DNA from: Trileptium ribeirensis
Taxonomy: Eukaryota > Nematoda > Enoplea > Enoplida > Thoracostomopsidae
Assembly: GCA_030248225.1 (NCBI GenBank)
Contig: JASANE010029472.1
Coordinates: 49,495 to 113,494, forward strand
Direction of reading: 5' to 3'
DNA length: 64,000 bases
In this document: in pieces, positions 43,560 through 55,000 of the stretch
Position numbering within the stretch: the stretch's first letter is position 1
How the letters are laid out: each line of letters starts with the position of its first letter
Notes under the pieces: model-generated
Database searches by the model: none
Told to the model about the DNA's origin: nothing
What the model saw: the letters and a program-made list of their open reading frames with translations, nothing else
Position numbers and translations under genes: made by a program

Positions 43560-45240
43560 GTCAGGTACCCGGTTAGTAGCACCACACATGTAACACCGTC
43601 CACATGAAGGATTTTGTCGTGCCAAAGCCATAGAAGGCGGTTCCTCCCACTGCCTACACTAACTGTCTTCCTTGAATGATAATGAACATGGCCAATGTAA
43701 CCTTAGGGGTAGAAATGAAATGCATGCTATGCCGTTCTCGATATACTAAGCTAAGGTTTCTATATGAGCCATCTACTAAGCCTAAGTCGTGGGGCTGTCG
43801 CCCCCCGAAACCCGCCCTAAGCTGTTCTTTTTTCTAACATTATAACGTCCGGCCCCTAATGGTGAGATTTGCAATGGACATTATATGTAACAAGAACAGA
43901 TTCAACTAACATTTTCGAAAATAATCCGAATGCAATTCTCTTTTCAACTCTGCTTACTCGATGGAGACGCTTGGATGGCAGATTTTATCAAATGTGCGGG
44001 CTTTTAACGCCGAGATCAAGCGAATATAAACTATTGATGCCCAATTACCGTGGCACAGGAATATTTTAACTGTCGGACGCATATAAATTATATACTAACT
44101 GCTTGACTCTCCAAAATTTTTTTGTTGTAGAATCCGAGGTAAATATATCGAGGCTAAGAAATCGTAGTAGCCATTATTTGTGAGATCTTGCTGCTATCGA
44201 GTTACAATTTTCCATCCAGATTGCTTAGACAATTATATTACCGCGTCTAATCACGTCCCTTAGACAACATGCGCTTGGTTTGCGGTAAAACGTTCAGAAA
44301 CAACAGAATCACCCCCCATCATGTGTCGGCTAAAACCATCTTACCGTATTTACGTTTCGTAACGCATTACCGACATACAATTGAAGCAATTGGTAGCCAA
44401 TTACTTTAACAGCATGATTTTCTACTAGTAACTATACAATGAATAAGAACTTGCAATTCCAGCACTGTTAATCCTGCTCAACCAGATGTTGGTGAAAAGA
44501 TCCTAATAGCATCGAAGCGCAACTTCTAGAGTTGATAATTAAATGCCTTTGGCATAGAGCCAATGTGAAGCTACTATGAAAACCGTGGCCAATGTAACCT
44601 TTAGGGGGCAGAAGTGAAATGCGTGCTATGTCGTTCTTAAGCCTAAGTCGGGGGGCTGCCGTCCCCGAACCCCCGGATGTTTTTTCTAACATTATAACGC
44701 TCGGCCTTTAAAGGTGACATGGACCAAGACCGTTATACAACTAAACGAGAAAGGAACAGCGTAGCGACTATCAGTGGTTGAATGTACGTACCTGATCCTA
44801 AACTTTATGAACGATCTACGAGTTATATAACTCAAGCTATCTGATTAAGTCAGCTCTAATTATTTATACATTTGAAGTAGAAAATTTATTTTAAATTATC
44901 GTAACAAAATTGTTTTACATAAATTACGAAACGCCAGAATAAATTTGTAACCATACTAAACGAACACAGCGAAACGTGCCAACCCCACCAAATACCAAAA
45001 CACAAATGAAATCTTGTTTTATTGTGTAAACCATAACACAGCATATTTTGTAGACGAGGTATATAATGTAGTATTTGCCTGTCATCTGTCCGGCGGTTGT
45101 AACCACTAGGAACATAAAGTTTAATTGAAAGCTATAGCGCTCTCTATGTACTATACGAGCCTTATACTATGCCTAAGTCTGAGTCGGGCCACTAAGCTCT
45201 ATTTTCTAGACAATGTACCGTAAATATGACCTAGGTCAAC
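43560..45240. repeat. three copies of the 'ggccaatgtaacc' dispersed repeat
   Basis: Copies at about 43688-43875, 44588-44720 and (diverged) 45120-45240 share ggccaatgtaacct, 'gaaatgcatgctatg', 'cctaagtcg...gggctg', 'ttctaacattataacg' and 'ggtgacatgga'. The same text forms part of both arms of the palindrome at 59521-63428. Confidence 0.65.
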
Positions 45241-46329
45241 TTTCCAAATGACATGGGCAACAATATCGAAATAGTTCACGACATGTGCCAACCACCAGTC
45301 ATTTTTTAGAAAACCAATACAAACACACACATAAATAAAACTGCCATTAAAGAGTAAAATATCAACTATAGGCAATATATTCCATGCACCCCGAGTTTGG
45401 CTAGTAATCGCGTAATATATATTGGCCAAATTCAAATCCGATGTGGCTACAACCATCATAACTATTATTGATCTTCGATAAGACAGGAGTTTAGCTAGGA
45501 ATTGCATAAAATTTAGTATATATATGTACCATGCCCATTATTAATCTCTTGTCAAACCAGCTAGAGTTTAGCCAGAAATCAATTATCTCGTATAGCACCG
45601 GTCTTGTTCATTATAAACCAGAATCTTTAAACGAAAGCTGCACACGCAGTAAAGCACTGGTAATATGCCATAAAGCCTAAGTCTTGCTAGACATCCGACT
45701 ATGTGGTATACCACTAAGTCATGCCCATAATTTTTTCATTTTATAAAACCGTAAATGAAAAGTAGATGTGCTATATGCACACCATAAATCTTTCATGAAA
45801 CAGTAATTTATTTAGAAATCTACATTATGTGATATAACACTAGTCATGCCGTCTAGTAAGCTTCCATAAAATCTGAGTTTAGCTAAGTATACAATACGTC
45901 GTATAGGATCGGCTATGTCAGCTTTAATCTTTTGCAATTGATCCCGGAGTAAATTAGAAATCTGCCAAACGCTCGATACTCTATTACGACATTCCTAGGA
46001 AACACACGATCTTAATCCCCCGTTTCGTTTGAAAATACGAAATGAATCAATTTGTACAAAAAACAATAGCAAATTTTAATGTAGGTATATACTTAGCAGA
46101 ACCTTAGCCCTTCAAACTACATTAAGCAGAAAATCAATTATTCTTTTCTAACTGGCAAATAGAAAATTCCAACAAATATTATCCAGTATATATATAATAT
46201 AAATTCAATTAGTAAAATTATGAGTTCATAGTGGGAATTTATAGAAGAAAATGAACCTCGGTCATAATCATGTACTTTAGCTTTTCCGACGACGTAGCGG
46301 AACATTTTAGCGAAGTTTGGTAACAATAA
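45241..46329. other. no recognisable gene
   Basis: AT-rich; the 102-codon minus-strand frame at 45199-45507 is hydrophobic and shows no domain. Nothing is supported. Confidence 0.35.
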
Positions 46330-46590
46330 TTGAAACTTGGAAAGACTGGGGCAAAATCGGCAAAAATGGGTCATCGACGGATGACTAGAGACGTCGTCAA
46401 CTTTTTTCAGCACCCCCTGGACGACCTTTCCTCCGCGGCAGGCCTCTACCATTCTCCCAAGGTAACCTCCACTACCCCGCAGATCCCGTGTACGCCCCTG
46501 AGACCTCGAAGCATCAGCATGTATGATCGAAGTATATACACTGACGACAGCTTTGATCCTCAGTATGGTAGAACGAAAAGAACACTATAA
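46330..46590 (+). other. possible coding exon, unknown protein
   Basis: The plus-strand frame reads KMGHRRMTRDVVNFFQHPLD, then PLRPRSISMYDRSIYTDD, ending in TAA. Its composition is protein-like and richer in G+C than its surroundings. A possible GTAACC donor lies after HSPK. The antisense frame (46138-46452) is also open, so the strand is not certain. I recognise no family. Confidence 0.3.
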
Positions 46591-48819
46591 ATACTTACGT
46601 AATACACACTAGCGTTGATTTACATTGCTTACTGCCGAAAATGAGAATGTGATTCTTTTACGGCCGTTCAGAAACTGCTATTCGCGTATGCCAATATTAA
46701 CGGCACACGGTCTAAAGTTACATGCACTATAAAAATTGATTTATATCATACAATAACAGTAACTGATCAGGACTTAGTATAAAACGTAGTCACTATTTTT
46801 CTTTAATGGTACAACTTGCACCGACCAAACATGAATGCAGCCAGTTAACATTATATACTTCCAAATTTGAGCCAAATCCAATCAGTGCAACCGTTCTTCG
46901 ACCATACACTATGCCTATAATTGGTTTAAACTCACGAGTTGGATTATTAAACCGTTCCGTTTGAGTAATATTTGAACTTTTGATATTTGTTGGTATATAA
47001 TTTAATAGTCCTATATATTCGCTGAAACCCGGTATTCCTACTTGGTTAGTTGCATTTTATCAGCGAAATATCACATTACCTAGCGCGATATATGTTGTAG
47101 CGTGTCAGTGCGTATGAGTTTGCACGGAATTAACGCTTGTTGTATGAACTTTGAGGCAGTACTTTTTCACTTGTGTGAATTTCTATAAATCCATTTGTAG
47201 CAAGATATACAATAGAAACAGACTGGATTTCGGCATTTAATAAAGGACTAAAGCAAAAACATAAAGCTTCAAACCTATTTACATGAAACACAAGAACAAC
47301 TGTATAAAACTAACAATAATAAAATGTTTTAAATAATTATTTTGACTGCACCAAGTGAAGATACAGCCCCCCCCTGGCATTTTTCGGTGCCTCGAATTTT
47401 TTTGCTACCCCAGGTAAAAACACCCCACACTTTATATAAAAATTTTATTCAAAAATCCCCTTTCAGACGCTGAATATTAATTTCAGCAAAAAAACATCAA
47501 AATTTGCTGTTAACCTCAATAGACACTCTTGTTATCACCGTATCTGAAGCCATTTATTAAAAATTACATTGTTATTCGTTAAAAACATTAAATATTGAAA
47601 ATATTATGATTTTAAACTCGGGAAAACTCCCGGTTCATCACGGGGAAGGGCCGCTTCATGCCTCTGGGCAGATTTTCAGCAAATTTGTTCAACAATAATA
47701 TGTACAGTACTGACCACAACTGAACGCCGCTTGCTCGCATAAGGCGACAGTCAATTATGGCAAGTACTGTAATGTAGAAAGTTTTGTATTAATCTTGCGT
47801 GAAGTGAAATACATATTCAATGAATGTCTGAATCTTCGGTTACCCGACAACTCGTACGCTAGTCAGTTCATACATAGACGTAGCCTAAGCCTAACATAAG
47901 CCCAAACAACGTTTTTTATTGTCATTCTGGATGCGTTAAGTGAACAAGGACAAACTGTTGCACAAGGGTCGCATAATAATAATTGTTCTATTCCGAACTA
48001 CATCAAAAGCTTTTATAAATGCACGATGGTCACAGAAGTTCGCCAAGTTTGCTTATTGAGATCACGGAAGCTATTAGCGGCACCGTTTTGCCGCAATAAA
48101 ACGCTGTTTACAATCATTCATAAGAGTTCAACCGGCAATCCAATCACGAAACTTACTATAATACCTTAAATGTGCTACGTAAGAGAATCAATAATATAAT
48201 GCACCATATTTACAATTATTATTATACAGAAAATACAACACTCACTAAAAATGACTGTAATGGTTCAAGCAAGTAGCTCCCTTTGAAATTTAGAAACTAT
48301 TAAAATTAACCTCTTCCTTCCTTTACCATATGTGTCTTTCGTACGATCTTAAGCAAAGTTTTGCTGCTGTGCTGAACTAAACCCAAATCGTTTCAGTGCG
48401 AGCCTCGTGCGCTAGCCACTACGGTATCGGTGAGCTGTTACTCGATCCCTTAAGTAACACACAAAGCAATCGCACAACAACGCACGCTATACATACACGA
48501 TAAGTTCGGTTAGTGCTTCGTGTTACACTGCATGAGCTGATAAATGTGTCAAATTAAAAACTAAAGGATTAATAAATTCTATTTTTAGAAAAAATTTCAT
48601 ACCAGCAAGTCAATCGCGATCGAGTCCCGAACGAGCGACAGTCATTTTTGGGGAGTACCGTACATAGTTCGATATTAGATTTTAAGCTAGAAAAGTTGTC
48701 AGCGTAGAATAAATTCGTAAGCATAGTCGTTCAGCTGTACGTCCACCAAAAACGTGTCTTGCACTAACGAAAGAGCGAGTATCGTTATATCGATTAGTTC
48801 AAACTACACGATGTTCTGT
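46591..48819. other. no recognisable gene
   Basis: AT-rich, with a phrase (gagccaaatccaatcagtgc at about 46868) shared with the palindrome arms. No coding exon was found between the LRAT-type gene and the possible exon at 46330. Confidence 0.35.
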
Positions 48820-49002
48820 TTAAGTCCATCCAGTATATTCCTGTTCTTGCTCAACATGTGAGCTACGAGATCGACTGTAGCGTAATTGATTTCCCAAATG
48901 ACACGCTGCATAAACGGCTGTCCCTGCAGCGAGTGCAAACGAGGACGACCCGGTGGCAATACCAACAAGAAAGCCGGCTGCGATGCTTTTGAATTTTGAA
49001 GC
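48820..49002 (-). CDS. LRAT-type gene, last exon
   Basis: Acceptor TAATTTATTCAG; 60 codons and TAA at 48822-48820, phase 0. It encodes the hydrophobic Ala/Gly-rich segment and a Ser/Glu-rich tail ending EYTGWT. Confidence 0.85.
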   Translation of the reverse strand, partial: ASKFKSIAAGFLVGIATGSSSFALAAGTAVYAACHLGNQLRYSRSRSSHVEQEQEYTGWT

Positions 49003-52000
49003 CTGAATAAATTACATTAACATCTACATTTACCAGCGAAATAAACACAAATAAATGAATAAATGCTGCGTAAAAGAGAGAAGACGAAACGCGAGCAGAC
49101 GTTATAACATACTAGTAACTCTATCGATATTGCAGAACGTAGTGAGGCATAAGTACACCTAAACGTTTTGCGTAAACAGCCAATCAGTTCTCGATAGTAT
49201 ACGTCGATATGCTATATGTAGATATCACGCAATACCGCACAAGTTAGAGCAAAACTAATACCGGCAATAAGTTTCCCATGCCCAAAAACCCCCAAGTGCA
49301 AGCTATCGGCCTTCCAGGACAGCACAACAAAATTAGGAATTTTGTGTAGAGGAAGGTACATGGGAGCGTCATGCTCCCGTACCCATGAAACCATATGTCG
49401 CAGAGCAAAACAAACACCGGTAATGAGTTTCAGTTGCCCGAAACCCCCAACTGAAACTTTTCAGCCGCCGAGGACGTCAGAATAAATTTTCGAATTTTGG
49501 ATCGAGGAACCACGAGGGTGCCATATCTCAAAACTCATAATTCGAGAACTGGAGCCTTCATCGAAAAACAAAAAACTGCGCATCGGCATTTATCATTTTA
49601 CTATGAAATAAACCTAACCATAGAAAAAAAATTAGAAATTTAAGTTAAAAACAATCCTGAGAAGGGTACTAAAATGGGTAAAAACCCTAATTTTGATCTC
49701 TGACCCCGAACCATGGGGGTGCTATACACCCGTCCACATTGAACCATATGTCGCAGAGCAAAACCAATACCATCAATGAGTTTCCCACGCCCGAAAACCT
49801 CCAAGTGAAACTTTTTAGCCGCACAGACGTCAGGAAAATTTTTTCGAATTTTGGGTCGAGGAACCATGGGGGCACCTCATGCCCCATAACTCTAAAACCG
49901 GAGCCTTAATCGAAAAACAAAAAAAAAATGCGCATCGGCATTTATCACTTTACTATGAAATAAAATCAACCAAAGAAAAAAATTCGAAAGTTAAGACAAA
50001 ATAAACTTGCTTCATTGAAGTACTAAAATGGGGTTAAATGGGACAAAAACCCACACTTTGACCCCTGATCCCGTAACCAGTTCCCAAATCGAAAAAAACG
50101 CGCTGGGATGTACACAGTAAATCGAATATGCCGGTTCGAATGAGCCCAAGATCGTGAAGTGAAAATCGGTTAAGTCGTTCTCGAGTTATGGCCGATCATA
50201 CACACACCAACGGAATTTAAAAGCTTTCACCCCTGCAACAAACAATCTCCACCACGTTCTGATAAAATACAAATGTAGTTTAGGAATTATTATGATTTTT
50301 AAAAATTATAGTGTCACTTATACCATAAACATAGACAAAATACAACTGTCCAGCATGGGAAAATCTTTAAAGTGAAAACGGATCACAATAACTATCCTTC
50401 TATGCAAATCATAGTCGTCCACTTGAATAACAATGGTTGTATGAGCGCATACCGTTCTCTTTCCCAGCACAATGGTGTATAATACATTATTCATACATCC
50501 GTTAGGAATTCGTTTTAGTAAGCCCAGGTAAGCAATAACAATTTGCTGCAAAATATTAATCCATTGATGCAAGCGTACATAGGAATATCGTGGAAATTAG
50601 AACTAATTTTCATAAACTACTATGCAAATGTATATAAAAGCTAAACTATTATATCTAACCTGTGAGCTACTTTTTGACCCGTACCGACACCAGCTCGTAA
50701 AATGTTCGCAATTTTTGAGCAGCAAATCATAGCTTCGTTTCCCAAGCTCGCTAAGCGCACGAGCGACGACGCGTTCCGGCGAAAACGGCTTGAAAAATCG
50801 ATCTTTATCGTTGTTAATTCGGACACGCCAACCATCGGCTACCTTGACAATATCTTCCAGCTTTACTTCGGCAATACTTGATCCTAATTATAATTATTGC
50901 TTAACCAATAAAGCTGTCATGTCAAGTATGAGTCGAAACGACAACATATTTACAATCATACTATTTTTTCTTTCCGCTCGTATACATAAATAAGTGCAAC
51001 CAGCAAGAAGTAGCCACCACTAGTAACTAATAAGACCATACAGAGACTATGATTAAATTGCAGCGTGATGAAACATTATGGTCAGAGATCCGATTATGCC
51101 AATGTCCGTGATTTTAAATTAGAATTATCAATGGTTTCAACAGATATTTAGTTTCTTTAGACGAAAGGTCCTAGCTTCTTTCGATCACCCCAAAACGCGA
51201 CAGACATTAAAAAATTAAAAGCAATAGGTTACATACTACGCTGCAATGTTGCTAGCCATTTTCGTAGTTTCTGATCAAACTTGTGGCACCACTGGTCTTG
51301 AGCCATTTGACAACAGTTGTTCAAAACATTGTTCAACAGAGTTGTTTTATTTAAATTCGGGTTTGCGTTCCATTGCTGATTGCGCAGTTCGATAATCCGT
51401 TCAGTATAAAAGTTACACATGAAACTGTTATGATAAATTTTATAGTTAGCTATGTGTTCCTGTTTTCTGCGTTCAACGCGCGGCTGCAATATTTGGGCGT
51501 CAAATTTCTTCCAACGTATTAGTGTATCGTGCCAAGTTTTTTGCCCTAGGGTGATAATATGTATTAATTTTTGTCGAAGACTAGTCAAGGCTTAGCTTTA
51601 GCTCTGAATTGACTATCCAATTTCTGCCCTAATTTCTAATTTCTTGCATTGTTACAGTGGAAAAACTTGACATAATCCCTTTTTTAGCGGTGCTCGTTAT
51701 TTTTTTCCGCCAACTTTTAAAAAAATTTGTTTTCGGATTTACATAGCTGTAGTTGTTCAAATAAACATACCATCTTTACTTGTACTGGAGGATATCATAG
51801 CACTGACACTGGCGCTAACTGACCCACTGGTTCCAGACTGATCTGATATTCCAGTCAAATGACAGATGTAGTATTTGGATCCAGTCTGTTGAATGAATAC
51901 GCCCCAATGCTACAAAATAAGAAGAACATCATTATATCAAACTTCTCCAAATTATGACAATTGATTACAAAATGTACTGATATACAAGGTTTTTGCTTTG

Positions 52001-55000
52001 ACATCTACTACAAAATGACCTGAGGCATATTGAATAGGATAATACCTTATACAACATTGGCTAGATATACGCATACAACTATGTTGAACCCAGTCTGACT
52101 ATCCGCCAACAATCTCTTAGTAGATAACATTACAGTAATGTACAGAAATAAAAGTACGCTTTTCGGGAATACTTCGAGGGAAGTAATCAGGTTTTCAATA
52201 TATTTGTGAACTGTTCGCGAGTAATTCTTGAACGATTTGTAGACAATTTGCTTTTATTTCTTTCCGTAACATAATATAATCCTCGAACAAACTTCCCAAA
52301 ACTCTCAGCCAAATTAAAAAGAAGATTACAATTCGAACTGATGTCAAACAAATTTCATATAAATTAAGACTAAATTTACCCAGTATGATAGATATCATTG
52401 CAACATACAAGCTACATTCATAATACAAATAATTGGCACTTTCTCTATGGATACTAACAACCTGCAAAACAGTTTCGGTCGTTCCTCGACGCCCATATAT
52501 TATGTTAATAATGTCATAAACCGAGAGTAACTATTTTGTAATTATCATAATTCGAGAGTTTTCGATTACCATCTGCGTAATTTTCGCGCCGTTTAGCAAT
52601 AAACTGAACTACAATTGCTTGGTAGTAGGCAAAACTTTTGAAATTTATAAATCACAAATTTTGAGAAAAATTATAAATTGAAGAATCATTCTTACATAAT
52701 AGGACCCTATGACTTGCCTTATTTGATGCACACCACGCAAATACAGTTGCTTACATCGTATTTAGCAACCATAGACACGTCAGAATGACCTACATATGTA
52801 CATCTTGATTGGAAAAGCGGCGAAATCTTAAGGGACCATAATTCACTAAATTTTGTTCCATGGCGCCACGCAGGCTTAATAACACAGCCAATTTGGTGTT
52901 AAAACGATGAAAACAACTTTCAACAAGCAAAAAAAACTTGCTTTTTAACATTTTTTGCAATTTTTTCTTTTTGGGATATATATTTTTAAACTTTTGCTCA
53001 CAGCTCGAAAACGGCAGCTCTGACAAAAATGTCACAGCAAAATTGTTGCTTTGGCTGAGAGGATTATGCCTTTTTTAATACGAGGCCTCTATCTTTGATA
53101 TATAGGTCTCGAAAGAAAGATACCCAGTTGACCAAATATCAAAAAAGTGTGACCTTTGACCTCTTTGGGGCCCATTTTGACACAGAAGACGTAGTTGACA
53201 AGAAAACTGTGTAATGAAAGACATTAAATACGCCTCTGAAACCTCGAAAACTGGCTTACAGCGGCGGTGAGAAATTCGTCAGTTAAGGATTGCGAAGTTC
53301 ATAAAGTTGGCTTTTTTAGGGATCTAAATTTAGACAGGACACAAAGTATTACTACTGGTACTAAATCCGCAAAGAAAAGGCTACGACGCGACAGCTGTAC
53401 TTAGTCGCTGTTCTATTCAAAACGGGCTAATTGGTTTCGATAAATGTTTCCCACGTCGGGTCAATCACTATGGCGGTGGCTACCCTTTGATCATAGCGGC
53501 ACCAAAGTCTGTGAGAGAGCAGCTCCGTTTGGTCGATGATAGATTCTACTTTGAGATATCTCGTACCAACTGTAAGTAAGGATATTATTTCTTCTTCTGT
53601 TTCTCCAGATGACAGCGGTCAGCCTATTATCTGTGATGGTAACAATCATTTGTCCGTCTTCCAGATAAATTTGCAACATTCTAGATGCGCCTCTGCCGCT
53701 TTTGACAGAAATCGTAGGTATCTATATTTACCGTTTGTTGGTCTCATACAGAAGCCTTATATTGGTGAAGACAGCAATATTCACGACATTAGTGATTCAC
53801 ACAGTCACGTGATCGGCCTACAGCTGCTAAGTATATTGTTGTCTAGGGTCCCTAACTTTAATGTAGCCTCTAAAGTCTGCGCGCCTGGCTGTTGCGTGGT
53901 AAAACTGCAGGTAAATGGTATGAAGAATAACTGCTCTACTAATTTAATCTTTGCTAGTGTTTTTTTGCCTTTTGACGTGGATAGAGTTCACCTAACACAA
54001 AACTCATGAATCTTGTAGACTAATGTCGCTCTAACGATGTGGGACACGTTATAGGTTGTGATTCAAATTCTCCAGGACCATACAGTATGTTTCGTACATG
54101 CCTATAATCTGTAGGTTTTGAGTTGGCTAGCTATATACCTCTGTTGTCCCCACACCGTGTTTAAAAAACACGGTTTAAAAAACCGTCTTTATCCCTAAGA
54201 TAGGCAGATGTGCCTATACAGATCCCAAATGTTATCGTCCTATTACGTTAACATTTTTCATTCTTAAGTGTGCTGAAAGAGTAGCAGATAGGATCTTTCA
54301 AGAGAACACACTTAAGATACCGTTAAGAGAACATCAACATGTTTATCAAACTAGTAAATCATCCGCATCTGCGTTAAATGCGTTGGTAGATATATCGAAA
54401 CATTGTTAGTGGCAGATTTGCTTTTGGAATCTTTTTAGATACGGGTAGAGCTTTCGGTAGTGCCAACTCTGAATCAGTTCACTGCGCGCTTATCAATTAT
54501 TTTAAAGTTCCAAAGGTATATACTGCCGCAGTTCATTATGGAAATAATTGTATCCAATAGTTATATTGCAGTCAGTACGGGCAGTTCGTCTCATGGTGTT
54601 AGTAAGGGTTGTCTCCAACGGGGATTTCTATCTGCAATTCTCTGGTCAGTGGCAATTATCGGACTCATAGTTGAACCTGGTAACAATGAAGCTCAGCTGT
54701 GTCAAGCGTATTCAGATGACGTGTCAGTTATTCTCACAGTATATCATTCCATTGAACTGACAGTTAGAGTTATATTTTTAAACAAATTGATTGATGGTGT
54801 AGGCGCAACAGTCTTAAGCTTCAAGCTGAAAAAATTGTATTCTGCTGTTCACTCCTAAGTGCAGCATGCCTCGCCTGCCACCAGTTGGCTTGCGAAACGT
54901 AGATATTCCATATAAATCTGAAATTAATTACCTTGGCGTCATAATAGATGCTAAACTCAGACGGTGTTCCCATATAAGATCTGTCTGTTAAAAGCTCGCA

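Noticed and set aside
49212..49887. Three minus-strand frames of 60-75 codons
   Set aside because: They repeat with the 353-bp array and show no conserved protein motif.
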